NCBI GenBank assembly: GCA_002869585.1
Contig: PKUO01000033.1
Coordinates: 53,162-117,161, forward strand
DNA from: Sedimenticola sp.
GTDB taxonomy: Bacteria > Pseudomonadota > Gammaproteobacteria > Chromatiales > Chromatiaceae
Length of the DNA stretch: 64,000 bases
Reading direction: 5' to 3'
In this document: piece after piece, positions 44,057 to 52,876 of the stretch
Layout: the number at the start of each line of letters is the position of its first letter
Position numbering within the stretch: position 1 is the first letter of the stretch
Program-made: the position numbers and the translations under genes
Notes under the pieces: generated by a model
Seen by the model: the letters and a program-made list of their open reading frames with translations, nothing else
The model's database searches: none
What the model was told of the DNA's origin: nothing

Positions 44057-45160
44057 ATGGATGATCTTCAACAGCTCAGGCAGGCCTTGTCCGCTCTCGA
44101 TGTGCAACTGTTGGAGATGGTGGCCAACCGGCAGAAGATAGTCGCCGAAATCGGCCGGGTGAAATCGGCCGCCGGTAGGGTCACGCGGGATTTTGCCCGG
44201 GAGAAGGTGGTGCTGGAACTGGCGCGCAAGACGGCGGTCAGTGCGGGCTTGGATGCGTCGATCGGCGAAGAGCTGTTTCGCCTGCTGATCCGTATTTCGC
44301 TGGCCGCCCAGGAGCAGGATATGGTGATGGCCTCGGACGCTGGTGGCGGCCAACGTGCATTGGTGATTGGTGGTGCCGGGCAGATGGGGCAGTGGTTTGT
44401 GCGCTTTCTCTCCAGCCAGGGCTACGAGGTGGAAGTCTGTGACCCGGCGGGCGCCCTTCCCGGTTATCGGCACTATACGCACCTCGGTGCGCAACCTCTC
44501 GATCAGGAACTGATCGTGGTTGCCGCCCCGGTCAGGGAGACAATTGCGATACTGCGTCAACTGGCGGTCTTGAAGCCATCCGGGGTGATATTCGATATCA
44601 GCTCGGTCAAGGGACCGCTGGCCGAACCGATCCAGGAGTTGATGGCCGCAGGCTGCCAGGTCACTTCCATACATCCCCTGTTTGGTCCGGATGTCGAGCT
44701 GTTGTCGGGGCGCAATGTCATCTTCGTGGATATCGGCGACGGGCAGGCCAGGGAGCGTGTGCGTGGTCTGTTTGCCTCCACCATGGCCGAGCAGGTGGAT
44801 ATGTCGCTCGAGGCCCATGATAAGGTGATGGCCCATGTGTTGGGTCTGTCGCATGCGGTGAATATCGCCTTCTTCAACGCCCTGTCGCAAAGCGGTGAGG
44901 ATGCCGGGGCGCTGGCCAGGCTCTCAAGTACCACTTTTGATGCCCAGTTGGATATCGCCAAGCATGTGGCCCAGGAGAACCCTTATCTCTATTTTGAAAT
45001 TCAGTCACTGAACGAGCACAGCCCGCGTGCACTCTTTGCTCTGCTCAATGCGGTAACTCAGGTTGCCGGTAAAGTGGTCGATAAGGATCAACAAGGTTTT
45101 GTGGAAATGATGGAGCAGGGTAAGCGCTTTCTGGAAGGGCGCCCGGAGACCAGGCCATGA
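44057..45160 (+). CDS. tyrA: Bifunctional chorismate mutase / prephenate dehydrogenase (T-protein)
   Basis: 367 aa from ATG 44057 (TTG 44051 also in frame). The N-terminal AroQ-type chorismate mutase (1-90) has LRQALSALDVQLLEMVANR and the later catalytic Lys/Arg. The prephenate dehydrogenase domain has the NAD loop VIGGAGQMGQW (about 103-113), with the catalytic His in SIHPLFGPD. It makes 4-hydroxyphenylpyruvate, the tyrosine precursor. Fused T-proteins are typical of enteric bacteria and relatives. Feedback inhibition by tyrosine is usual for this family. Confidence 0.93.
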   Translation: MDDLQQLRQALSALDVQLLEMVANRQKIVAEIGRVKSAAGRVTRDFAREKVVLELARKTAVSAGLDASIGEELFRLLIRISLAAQEQDMVMASDAGGGQRALVIGGAGQMGQWFVRFLSSQGYEVEVCDPAGALPGYRHYTHLGAQPLDQELIVVAAPVRETIAILRQLAVLKPSGVIFDISSVKGPLAEPIQELMAAGCQVTSIHPLFGPDVELLSGRNVIFVDIGDGQARERVRGLFASTMAEQVDMSLEAHDKVMAHVLGLSHAVNIAFFNALSQSGEDAGALARLSSTTFDAQLDIAKHVAQENPYLYFEIQSLNEHSPRALFALLNAVTQVAGKVVDKDQQGFVEMMEQGKRFLEGRPETRP

Positions 45161-45203
45161 TTGATGTGATAATAACGATTGAGATTGCTGTGAAGGAGCT
45201 GTC

Positions 45204-46505
45204 ATGAAACTGAAAACCCTGTTCCTGGTGCCGATGGTGGCCGCTGTTGTCATCTACGCGTGCCTGAAGGGCTATATCTATTTCAAGGTCAAGGGCAACC
45301 TGGACGAGTTGGCGCGAATGGCCGCACCCTTTGCTACCCTGTCCTACGGCGGTATCGGTTCCGATCTGCGCGGCAAGGTAAGTGTCGAGAATGTTAAGGT
45401 CACGCCGGTGGGCACGACCGTGGATTTCAACGTGGGAGAGATTCTGGTCGAGGGTCCGGACCTGGAATTTCTGTTGGCAATGAGTGGCGGTTTCAAGGAT
45501 GCAGAGCCACCACGCTACGCCTATCTGCGCTTCAAGCGCGCGGAGATTCCCGCCGGAGAGGATGTGATGTCGCAGTTGAACCAGATTTCCGGCCTCTCCG
45601 CTTCGCAGGCCAAGGGGTATATGCCTGAGGTCTGTTCCCTGGGGGGTATTTTTCAGCATGTTGGCATGGATAACATTGGCTACGGCGAGCTGATCGCCGA
45701 TTTCTCCATGGGCTACAAGCTCTACCAGCAGTCCGGCGAGATGGAAATATCAACCGATTACAGCGTGGAAGGTCTGGAGGCCTTTGAGATGGAGATGATG
45801 CTCAAAGGCATACCTCAACTGGGTGCGGTGATGACCGGTAGCGTACCGAATCTGGGGCGCATGGAGGCGAGTTATCGCGCCGAACCTGCCTACATGAAGG
45901 GCATGGTGGATTACTGCGCCAAGCAGTCGGATGTCACGCCACAGGAGTACGTTGACGGCCTGCTCAGCCAGAGCGATGGATATTATGCGCGCAATCTCGG
46001 CTTCATTCCCGGTGCGGGTATTCGCACGGCGATGAGGTCACTACTGACCCAGGCCGGTGAAATGCGTTTCAGCGCCTATCCGACCACGGATATATCGGCG
46101 CAGCGTCTGGCCGCCTATAGCCCCCAGGATCTGATCTCCCTGCTCGGTGTGCAGATGAGTGTCAATGGCCAGAATGTCTCTGACATGAGCTTTACCATCC
46201 CGGAAAACCTGTCGGCCTTTGCCGATGCTGAAACGGGTGTGATTTCCGATGAAGTCGATGGGGAAGAGCAGCGTGAAAGGCTGAAACCCAGGCGCTTCAT
46301 AAAAACCGAGGTCTCTGCGCTGAAAGAGTATCTGGGCAAGGATGTGCGCCTGGTTATGAAGGATGATGGGCGCGTCAAGCAAGGCATGCTGGACCGCATC
46401 ACCGATGGCGTGGCCAGCGTGCAGCAGAGCGTGTATGGCGGAAAATTCACCTCGCATATCCCCCTGGATTCCATAGCGCGCGCCGAGGTATGGCGCAGGG
46501 ACTGA
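45204..46505 (+). CDS. Anchored periplasmic protein of unknown function
   Basis: 433 aa. One N-terminal membrane helix (about 5-22, LFLVPMVAAVVIYACLKGY) without a clear cleavage site, so probably an inner-membrane anchor with the rest in the periplasm. The body alternates beta-rich stretches (VSVENVKVTPVGTTVDFNVGEI) and helices, somewhat like AsmA/DUF945-type repeats, but I do not recognise the family. The C-terminal 70 residues (DVRLVMKDDGRVKQGMLDRI ... ARAEVWRR) resemble an Sm-like small beta-barrel. 43 bases after tyrA; a long hairpin follows. Confidence 0.65.
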   Translation: MKLKTLFLVPMVAAVVIYACLKGYIYFKVKGNLDELARMAAPFATLSYGGIGSDLRGKVSVENVKVTPVGTTVDFNVGEILVEGPDLEFLLAMSGGFKDAEPPRYAYLRFKRAEIPAGEDVMSQLNQISGLSASQAKGYMPEVCSLGGIFQHVGMDNIGYGELIADFSMGYKLYQQSGEMEISTDYSVEGLEAFEMEMMLKGIPQLGAVMTGSVPNLGRMEASYRAEPAYMKGMVDYCAKQSDVTPQEYVDGLLSQSDGYYARNLGFIPGAGIRTAMRSLLTQAGEMRFSAYPTTDISAQRLAAYSPQDLISLLGVQMSVNGQNVSDMSFTIPENLSAFADAETGVISDEVDGEEQRERLKPRRFIKTEVSALKEYLGKDVRLVMKDDGRVKQGMLDRITDGVASVQQSVYGGKFTSHIPLDSIARAEVWRRD

Positions 46506-46533
46506 TCCAGGCCCTGATCGCATCTTCCAGGCA

Positions 46534-46570
46534 GACACCCCGCGTAGCACACAAAGCTATGCGGGGTGTC
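46534..46570. terminator. Long hairpin between convergent transcription units
   Basis: GACACCCCGC / GCGGGGTGTC continued by GTAGC / GCTAT (one G-U pair), 15 bp in all with a 7-base loop. It lies between the unknown anchored protein and the convergent DUF411 gene. No T run. Confidence 0.65.
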
Positions 46571-46621
46571 TATTCAAGCGTATCCGAAAATCAACGACTG
46601 CGATTCTGCAGGTCAACCCGT

Positions 46622-47113
46622 TCAGCGTTTTGCATAGACCCGGCTTGAGCCGTTTGCCTGGAAGGTGACCACATCGTAGGGGTCCTTTCTATTGCCCTCC
46701 ATGCCGGGGGAGCCCATCGGCATGCCCGGTACGGCCAGCCCCATGACCTTGGGTTTCTCCTCCAACAGACGGGTAATCAGATCGGCGGGGACATGCCCCT
46801 CGATAACGTAGTCGCCCACCTTTGCCGTGTGGCAGGATTGCAGATCCGTCGGTACGCCAAATTCGGCCTTAACCGGGCTCATGTTGGTTCTGTCGTGAGT
46901 TTCCACCGAAAAGCCGTTGGCCTCCAGGTGCTCGATCCAGCTTTTGCAGCAGCCGCAGGTCGGGCTTTTGTAGACGACGATATCCGCCGCCCTGGAGGGT
47001 TGCTGGTTGATCAGTATGCCGCCGACGATCAGGGCCAGGCCGGTCAACAGGGCGGCGGCAAGTTTCATGGGAAGGGATTTGTTTTGCTGTTTTGCGGTAC
47101 TTTTTTTCGTCAT
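46622..47113 (-). CDS. DUF411 metal-binding protein
   Basis: 163 aa with an N-terminal membrane/signal segment (about 17-33). The DUF411 core starts at VVYKSPTCGCCKSWIEHL, with the CGCC motif near residues 53-56 in a thioredoxin-like fold. Family members are periplasmic and are often found beside copper-resistance genes; they may bind or reduce Cu. Third gene of a minus-strand group with a c-type cytochrome and a Cys-rich protein. Confidence 0.88.
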   Translation of the reverse strand: MTKKSTAKQQNKSLPMKLAAALLTGLALIVGGILINQQPSRAADIVVYKSPTCGCCKSWIEHLEANGFSVETHDRTNMSPVKAEFGVPTDLQSCHTAKVGDYVIEGHVPADLITRLLEEKPKVMGLAVPGMPMGSPGMEGNRKDPYDVVTFQANGSSRVYAKR

Positions 47114-47143
47114 GTTAGGTCTCTCGTAATCTGTGTATTGGGG

Positions 47144-47656
47144 TTACTGTTCCGCTCTTGCAATCGGCTGAAGCGGGTTGCCTGCCTGTCTGTTGCGCTC
47201 ATCCCAGACGAGATAGATCTGATCTGACCAGTGGGACTGGATCCAGGCCAACAGGTTGTCGATCTCCTGATCGCTGAGCTTACCGGCAAACGCCGGCATG
47301 CTGCCGCCGAGCGGGATACCGCCCATCCTGACCGTTCTGCGCAATGCCGGGAGCGGGTGGTGCCAGGTGTGAGCCGTGCCATTGAGTGGCGGCGGGGGAT
47401 ACTTGTCATCGGCGGTCATCTCCTTCCAGTTGGCGCTGCCAGAGGCGTCGGGCTTGTGACAACTGGCGCAATGCGTTTGGTAAAGCGGTTCTCCCCTGAC
47501 AACCATGTCGCCGCTGTACCAGCGTTCAATTGCTACTGTTCGTTCGGATGGGACCGTTGTCTTTTGGATATGCATGCCCGACTCCTGACGGTTATCACAA
47601 CCGGATAAACCTGCAAGGCTGACGACCAACAGGAGGTGCAAGGATCGAAGTGTCAT
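47144..47656 (-). CDS. Monoheme c-type cytochrome, lipoprotein
   Basis: 170 aa. The signal peptide ends in LAGLSGC, a lipobox (Cys20), so it is probably a membrane-bound lipoprotein. One heme motif CASCH (about residues 63-67), with the distal Met likely in GSMPAFAG. Class I cytochrome c fold. 30 bases upstream of the DUF411 gene; this pairing suggests electron transfer in copper oxidation or reduction, but that is inference. Confidence 0.88.
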   Translation of the reverse strand: MTLRSLHLLLVVSLAGLSGCDNRQESGMHIQKTTVPSERTVAIERWYSGDMVVRGEPLYQTHCASCHKPDASGSANWKEMTADDKYPPPPLNGTAHTWHHPLPALRRTVRMGGIPLGGSMPAFAGKLSDQEIDNLLAWIQSHWSDQIYLVWDERNRQAGNPLQPIARAEQ

Positions 47657-47762
47657 TGCCTGTTCCCGAAATCTACGGTGAATGATCGCTGCATGTCAGA
47701 TGCCAGACCACGGGGTCATGGATTGCCGACATTGTGCGCAATTGCTGATCTACTGACGGGTG

Positions 47763-48137
47763 TCAGGCAATGGGAGGGCGAAAGTGGCTGGGTGGAGGTT
47801 GGGATGTCAGATAATGGGTAGCTTCTCGCCAGGCGAAAACCAGATTGAACTCAATGGCTCGGGCAAGCAGCGACGGCGTCAGTGAGGCCGGAGTGGATGT
47901 GCATTGGTGGGACGAACAATCCAGGCTATTGCATGTTGCGCCGCTTTCGCAGCGTGTGCAGTTGTGGGTGTTCTGGCTGCTGTCCATCGCCTGATGATAA
48001 TGTGCCGCGTTCATGGGTTGTCCGGTTTGAACAGGAGCACCTGCCGAGACAATGCCAGCCAATGCGCTGGTGACCGGGAGAAACCCCAGAATCAGCGCAA
48101 GAAATACGGGCAGTAGCTTGTCGGTTAAACGGTGCAT
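47763..48137 (-). CDS. Small secreted Cys/His-rich protein, possible copper binder
   Basis: 124 aa. A signal peptide (cleavage probably after TSALA, about residue 26). The middle part has six cysteines within 21 residues (NCTRCESGATC, DCSSHQC) plus several His, and the C-terminus is Pro/His-rich. I do not recognise the family. The composition and position ahead of the cytochrome and DUF411 genes fit a periplasmic metal-binding protein. A 106-base gap separates it from the cytochrome gene. Confidence 0.6.
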   Translation of the reverse strand: MHRLTDKLLPVFLALILGFLPVTSALAGIVSAGAPVQTGQPMNAAHYHQAMDSSQNTHNCTRCESGATCNSLDCSSHQCTSTPASLTPSLLARAIEFNLVFAWREATHYLTSQPPPSHFRPPIA

Positions 48138-48326
48138 AAACCCAACTATAAGTTAAAAATGTGCTTGTTCAATCTCTTTTTGGTCAGATTGTGATCAGGA
48201 TAGTTCCCTGAAATTCCAACAGTCTCTAATACCCCTTTGGTCTTCTGGTAAATATTTTCTGGGAAGGCAAAGGCCTGTAAAAATCAATCCCTTTGTTAAT
48301 GTCGGGTTATCGGTATAGGGGAAAAC

Positions 48327-48380
48327 ATGAATACATCACTTCTTCTGCAAGCAACTACAATCAAACCGACAGCACAATAA
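48327..48380 (+). CDS. Possible 17-codon leader ORF before the hydrolase gene
   Basis: ATG AAT ACA TCA CTT CTT ... CAA TAA encodes 17 residues (MNTSLLLQATTIKPTAQ), preceded by AGGGGAAAAC, a good ribosome site. It ends 7 bases before the hydrolase reading frame. It could be a leader peptide, or just a chance ORF. No attenuator hairpin was found. The remaining 48138-48326 stretch shows no gene. Confidence 0.3.
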   Translation: MNTSLLLQATTIKPTAQ

Positions 48381-48387
48381 AAAACCA

Positions 48388-49029
48388 TTGGAGGAGATCA
48401 TTAAACCCTTTATTACCCTGGTCTTACTGAGTTTTTTTGTATCCTCTGCCCTTGCGGAAGTGAAGGGCGAGGCGGTTGAATACAGGGCCGGAGATAAAAC
48501 CCTCAAAGGCTTTGTGGCTTACGATGCAGGCGCCTTTGCCGGAGAGGTGCGCAGCAACATGGATCAGGCCGAGGCGCGCTTCAATGCCGGCGTCGATCTG
48601 CTGAAAGGCCATGCCACGGTCAATAGTGACCAGATATCCGCCATCGGCTACTGCTTCGGTGGTGGCATTGTTCTGGAGATGGCCAGACGAGGGGTGGATC
48701 TGGATGTCGTGGCCAGTTTCCACGGCAGCCTGAATACCGCACAGCCGGCTGCACCTCAGAGTCTCGTGGGCAAAAAAATACTGGTGTTCAATGGCGCGGC
48801 AGATCGCATGGTGAAGCCGGAACATGTCGAGGCGTTCAAAGCGGAAATGGCCGTATCCGGTGCGGATATGACCTTTGTCGACTATCCGGACACCCTGCAC
48901 GCCTTCACCAATCCCGATGCCGACGAGTATGGTCAGCGCTTCAACATACCCCTGGCCTACAACCCCGAGGCGGATAAAGACTCCTGGCAGGGCTTGAGCG
49001 ACGGCCTGAAACAGGCCTATGGGCGATAA
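48388..49029 (+). pseudogene. Dienelactone hydrolase family protein with internal deletion
   Basis: Up to 213 aa, read from TTG 48388. A signal peptide (cleaved near ALA, residue 23) is followed by GEAVEYRAGDKTLKGFVAYD, the normal family start. The sequence then jumps at about residues 46-48 straight to AFAGEVRSNMDQAEARF, so the usual 55-60 residues with the VVHEWWGLN-type oxyanion-hole region are missing, without loss of frame. The catalytic Cys (GYCFGGG), Asp (GAADRMV) and His (TLHAF) remain. The start is also odd: GGAGG (48390-48394) lies 5 bases before ATT at 48400, where family members would begin (KPFITLVLL), and no ATG is present. Probably a decaying gene. The downstream dsbA-like gene overlaps its end. 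Confidence 0.7.
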
Positions 49030-49633
49030 TTCCAGGCTCTACTATATCCATGACCCGATGTGCTCCTGGTGCTGGGCCTTTCGTCCGGTGTGGGCGGAGA
49101 TCACCCGGCGCCTGCCGGGGCATATCCTGACCAGCCGCTTGCTGGGTGGCCTTGCCCCTGACTCTGATGAGCCCATGCCGATGGAGATGCAGGATAAACT
49201 GCAAACCATCTGGCGGACTATCCAGCGCAAGGTGCCTGGCACTGAATTCAATTTCGATTTTTGGAGTCGATGTGCGCCGCGCCGTTCCACCTATCCTGCC
49301 TGCCGTGCGGTAATCGCCGCGCGCAGACAGGATGCCGGGTTTGAAGAGCCGATGATCGAGGCCATACAGCGGGCCTATTATCTGCAGGCCAGAAACCCGT
49401 CGGATGCGAGTACCTTGACCGCGCTTGCAGGTAAGATCGGTGCCGATGCAGAACGCTTCGCGCTGGATTTGCGCTCAGCGGAGACGGAAGCGGAGCTGAT
49501 GCGGGAGATCCGCCAGGGGCAGTCGATGGGCGCCACAGGATTTCCAAGCCTGGTGCTGGAACAGAGGGGTAACTATCGCCTGCTGCAATACAGCTATACC
49601 GATGCCGATCTACTGCTGGCGCAACTGGAGTGA
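49019..49633 (+). CDS. DsbA-family protein, FrnE-like (CSWC)
   Basis: 204 aa, no signal peptide, so cytosolic. Thioredoxin-like fold with a helical insert. The active site CSWC is at residues 15-18 (DPMCSWCWAF), and the cis-Pro loop is ATGFPSLVL near the C-terminus. CSWC with this layout is seen in FrnE-like oxidoreductases tied to oxidative stress. The start codon overlaps the hydrolase stop (ATGGGCGATAA), implying coupled translation. Confidence 0.88.
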   Translation: MGDNSRLYYIHDPMCSWCWAFRPVWAEITRRLPGHILTSRLLGGLAPDSDEPMPMEMQDKLQTIWRTIQRKVPGTEFNFDFWSRCAPRRSTYPACRAVIAARRQDAGFEEPMIEAIQRAYYLQARNPSDASTLTALAGKIGADAERFALDLRSAETEAELMREIRQGQSMGATGFPSLVLEQRGNYRLLQYSYTDADLLLAQLE

Positions 49634-49636
49634 GGG

Positions 49637-50572
49637 TCAGTAACCCAGGTCTCTATTCACTGCATTTTCAACGGGCCGCCCTGAAAGCCGCCGCTGATAG
49701 TTGGCCAGCACCTGTTCGGCCACCACCAGCGGATCACTCAGGCTGGAGATATGCGGGGTGATGGTGATGTTTTTTGCCGTCCAGAGTGGGTCGCTGGCGG
49801 GTAGAGGTTCGCTGGCAGTGACATCCAGACAGGCCCCGGACAGCTGGCCGCTGTTGAGTGCCTGGACCAGGTCTTCCTCCAGGAGATGACCGCCGCGCCC
49901 GACATTGATCAGGTAAGCGCTAGGCTTCATCTTCAGGAACAGGTCGCGGTTGAGTATGCCGCGGGTCTCTGCCGTCAATGGCAGCAGGCAGACCAGGTAA
50001 TCGGCACTGGCAGCGAGTTGCTCCAGGCCATGTGTGCCGGTGTGAGAGATGATGCCATTGACCTGTTTCTCGGTGCGGCTCCAGCAGTGGACGGTAAAGC
50101 CGTTCTCCACAAGCGACCGGGCGACCGCCTCGCCAAGTTTCCCTAAGCCGAGAATGCCCACACTGTTTCCCGGCACGCGCTCGGCCGCCTGCCAGAGCAT
50201 CTCTTGCTGCTGTTGCCAGTAGGTCTGCATGGCGAAGCGCCGGTTGAGGATGATGCACTGCAGGTATTGACACATCTGGCTGGCAAGCCCGGGATCGACC
50301 ACCCGGCAGATAGGGATGTCCACAGGCAGGGCGTTGTCTTGCAGCAGGTGGTCGACGCCGGCGCCGAAGGAGTGGATCAGCGTCAGGTTGTTAAACTCGC
50401 GCAGCAGGCCGTGGGGATGATTCCAGGTGACGGCGCAGCGAATCTCATCCGGATCTCCCTGCTCGGGCCAGGCGCGTATATCAAGACCCGGAGCCAGTTT
50501 GCGCAGGTGTTGTTGCAGGGCGCTGCTGTCGCGCCCAGGCATGATGATCAGGATTGCCAAGAAGGCCTCCAT
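49637..50572 (-). CDS. D-2-hydroxyacid dehydrogenase (GhrA-like)
   Basis: 311 aa. NAD(P)-binding loop VGILGLGKLGEAVA (about 138-151). Catalytic Arg in NVGRGGHL, Glu in the DVTASEPLP region and His in ITPHISS. Closest by layout to glyoxylate/hydroxypyruvate reductase A. The substrate is probably glyoxylate or hydroxypyruvate, but related enzymes act on other 2-oxoacids. Convergent with the dsbA-like gene, only 3 bases apart. Confidence 0.88.
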   Translation of the reverse strand: MEAFLAILIIMPGRDSSALQQHLRKLAPGLDIRAWPEQGDPDEIRCAVTWNHPHGLLREFNNLTLIHSFGAGVDHLLQDNALPVDIPICRVVDPGLASQMCQYLQCIILNRRFAMQTYWQQQQEMLWQAAERVPGNSVGILGLGKLGEAVARSLVENGFTVHCWSRTEKQVNGIISHTGTHGLEQLAASADYLVCLLPLTAETRGILNRDLFLKMKPSAYLINVGRGGHLLEEDLVQALNSGQLSGACLDVTASEPLPASDPLWTAKNITITPHISSLSDPLVVAEQVLANYQRRLSGRPVENAVNRDLGY

Positions 50573-50602
50573 CGATGAATATTACGCATGGTGTTACAGG
50601 CC

Positions 50603-51259
50603 CTAGAACCTCAGCTGGTCAACCGCCTCGGGGTCATCGATGAAGCGATTGCGCGTGCCCTGTATGCCGGCGATGATGTCATTGCGGCGTTGCTCTTCGG
50701 CGTCCGGCGGATCTTCCCGGTTCCACTGTTTGAGGATTTTTGCCTGCCGGTTGAAAATCTTCAGGCCATAGGTGTCGTGCATGTAGAACATGGCGCGGGC
50801 AATGTTTCCGCGGCTGGCCGGACGTGGTTCGACAATACGCGCACGCCGGTCGACTTCAAAATCACAGCGGCCGAACTCCCTGCGCTCGCCCTTGATATAA
50901 CCGAAAGAGTGGCTGCCGCGCGTCTTGTTGATCTCCTTGTTTGACGGGTAGAAGTTGTGCATGTCCGCTTCGATCTGGTTGAAGCGGTTGCTTGTGTCGC
51001 GGCATTCATCGCGGCTGCGGCAGTTCTCCTTGTTCATCGCCCAGGCCATGGGCAGCACATGTTCGATATTGATATCCCGTCCCTTTCTCGATCCGAACCG
51101 GGTGCCGCAGTAGAGGGTTTCGCCACCCTGGGGATAGACCTCGTCCCAGAATACCGGCAGGGCATCGAAGTAGTTATCGAATGCCTGTTGCCCGTTCTGC
51201 CCGGCAGTGCAGGAGAGCGGGAGTGTGCTTAGCAGCAATACAATAAGCCTGTGTTTCAT
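50603..51259 (-). CDS. endA: Periplasmic endonuclease I
   Basis: 218 aa. Signal peptide (1-19). The nuclease core is INIEHVLPMAWA (about 87-98), which holds the catalytic His of the beta-beta-alpha metal fold, followed by NRFNQIEADMHNFYPS, the metal Asn/Asp region. Cuts double-stranded DNA in the periplasm. Pairs of Cys (YCGTRF, NCRSRDEC) suggest disulfide bonds. 30 bases upstream of the D-hydroxyacid dehydrogenase on the same strand. Confidence 0.92.
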   Translation of the reverse strand: MKHRLIVLLLSTLPLSCTAGQNGQQAFDNYFDALPVFWDEVYPQGGETLYCGTRFGSRKGRDINIEHVLPMAWAMNKENCRSRDECRDTSNRFNQIEADMHNFYPSNKEINKTRGSHSFGYIKGERREFGRCDFEVDRRARIVEPRPASRGNIARAMFYMHDTYGLKIFNRQAKILKQWNREDPPDAEEQRRNDIIAGIQGTRNRFIDDPEAVDQLRF

Positions 51260-51388
51260 TCCGGTATTACATTAATGGCTGACAGGCGTAAGTTAACAGA
51301 TAGCCCTCTTGGGAGCTAATGCGCAACCTGGGGAAGAGGTAATATTGTGTTACGCCTTCCCCGGCTGATGAATAGACCGGATCACTGT

Positions 51389-51817
51389 TCAGGTGCTGAT
51401 GTAATCGCGCAGGTACTTGACCTCAACCGAGACATCCCTGAGCTTGGCCTTGACCAGATCGCCTATCGAGATCAGGCCAATGGCCTTGCCGCCGCGCATC
51501 ACCGGGAGGTGGCGGAAGCGGTGTTCGGTCATCAGTGACATTGCCTCGTCCAGGGAGTAGTCGGGGCTGGCGACGATCAGATCACGGGTCATCACCTCAT
51601 CGATCAGGGACCGCTCGATGATTCCCTGGTTGGCGGTACAGTAACGCAGGATATCCCGTTCGGTGGCAATCCCGAGGAGCCGGCCGTCATCGGACTCGAC
51701 CAGGATGGAGCCGACACGATGCTTGCACATGGTCTGCATCGCCTTGAGTACGGTGTCCGAGGCTCTGACGTAGATTAGATCCACAGGCCTGCTCTGTAAT
51801 ATCTCTTCAAGATTCAT
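51389..51817 (-). CDS. CBS-domain pair protein
   Basis: 142 aa from ATG 51817, chosen for the strong GAGGAGG ribosome site 9 bases before it. Two CBS domains (about 10-65 and 75-130: VGSILVESDDGRLLGIATERDIL and HLPVMRGGKAIGLISIGDLV, here cited by their ends only) with nothing else. CBS pairs bind adenine nucleotides and act as energy or redox sensors for partner proteins. The partner is unknown; neighbours give no hint. Confidence 0.88.
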   Translation of the reverse strand: MNLEEILQSRPVDLIYVRASDTVLKAMQTMCKHRVGSILVESDDGRLLGIATERDILRYCTANQGIIERSLIDEVMTRDLIVASPDYSLDEAMSLMTEHRFRHLPVMRGGKAIGLISIGDLVKAKLRDVSVEVKYLRDYIST

Positions 51818-52000
51818 CTCTGCATCCTCCTCGCAGGGTGTAATACCTCGTGTATTCGTCAAGTATAGGCAGGAAAGCTGTTTTTTGTGGATGCCTATAA
51901 TTATTAAGTAGAAACAATAGGTTATTCTGTCTATATTGAGTAGGGATGCCTTTTGCCGGGTTCGGTGAAGGGGTGTGCCGCTGAGAATCAAGGAGTTTGC

Positions 52001-52876
52001 ATGGCTGTTTTTGCAGTGCGACCGGATATGAATACCTCAACCCTGATCGGTATATTGACCGGTGTTTTACTGATTCTGGCCTCGGTGTTTCTCTCGGCCG
52101 ACGAGCCCGGACTCTTCCTCAATCTGCCGGGAATGCTGATCGTCGTTGGCGGCACCATCGCCGCCATGTTCATCAGTTACCCGATGAAGGAACTGCGCAA
52201 GGTCTACCGCAGTTTCACCTTGATCTGGAAACACCATGAGCTGTCGGTGGACGACGAGATCGAGGAGATTGTGCGCGTCTCCATGCTGCTCGGTCGCGGA
52301 CAGCTGTCCAAGGTTGAAGATGAGCTGGCCAAGACCCACAATCCGTTTCTGCGCACCGGTGTGCAGCTGGTGATAGATCGCACCCTGCCCGAGGATATTG
52401 ATGCCTTGTTGAAATGGCGCATCTTCAAGCTGCGACGCAGCGAGCAGGCCGAGGCGCAGGTGTTTCGCAGCATTGCAAATTATGCACCGGCATTCGGCAT
52501 GGCGGGTACCTTGCTGGGGCTGGTGAATATGCTCTACGCCATGGGCGATTCAAACTTTGAGATCATCGGCCGCAATCTCGGCATCGCCCTGACCACCACG
52601 CTCTATGGAATAGTCCTGGCCAATCTGTTTCTGCGCCCGATTGCCATCAAGCTGGAACGGCGCACCGAACAGCGGGTGATGCTGATGTACATGGTGCTGG
52701 AGGGTATCAATATGCTGGGGCAGAAGCGTACTCCCAGTTTCATCCGCGAGACGCTCAACTCCTTTGTCGCCCAGTACGAGGATGAGATACGTTCCCCCTC
52801 CTTGGAGCAGATTGAGGAGGATGTCGATCGTAAAATCGGCAGCCGCGCCGGCAAGACAGAACCGGCCGAATCATGA
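52001..52876 (+). CDS. MotA-like stator protein
   Basis: 291 aa from ATG 52001, with AAGGAG 5 bases upstream. Four membrane helices: two N-terminal (about 11-28, 33-52) and two central (about 150-172, 182-202; the TLLGLVNML and LYGIVLANL segments), with the large cytosolic loop between. MotA/PomA family ion-channel subunit. It overlaps the MotB-like gene by 4 bp. No flagellar genes are nearby, so it may serve a flagellum encoded elsewhere or a non-flagellar rotary machine. Confidence 0.88.
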   Translation: MAVFAVRPDMNTSTLIGILTGVLLILASVFLSADEPGLFLNLPGMLIVVGGTIAAMFISYPMKELRKVYRSFTLIWKHHELSVDDEIEEIVRVSMLLGRGQLSKVEDELAKTHNPFLRTGVQLVIDRTLPEDIDALLKWRIFKLRRSEQAEAQVFRSIANYAPAFGMAGTLLGLVNMLYAMGDSNFEIIGRNLGIALTTTLYGIVLANLFLRPIAIKLERRTEQRVMLMYMVLEGINMLGQKRTPSFIRETLNSFVAQYEDEIRSPSLEQIEEDVDRKIGSRAGKTEPAES

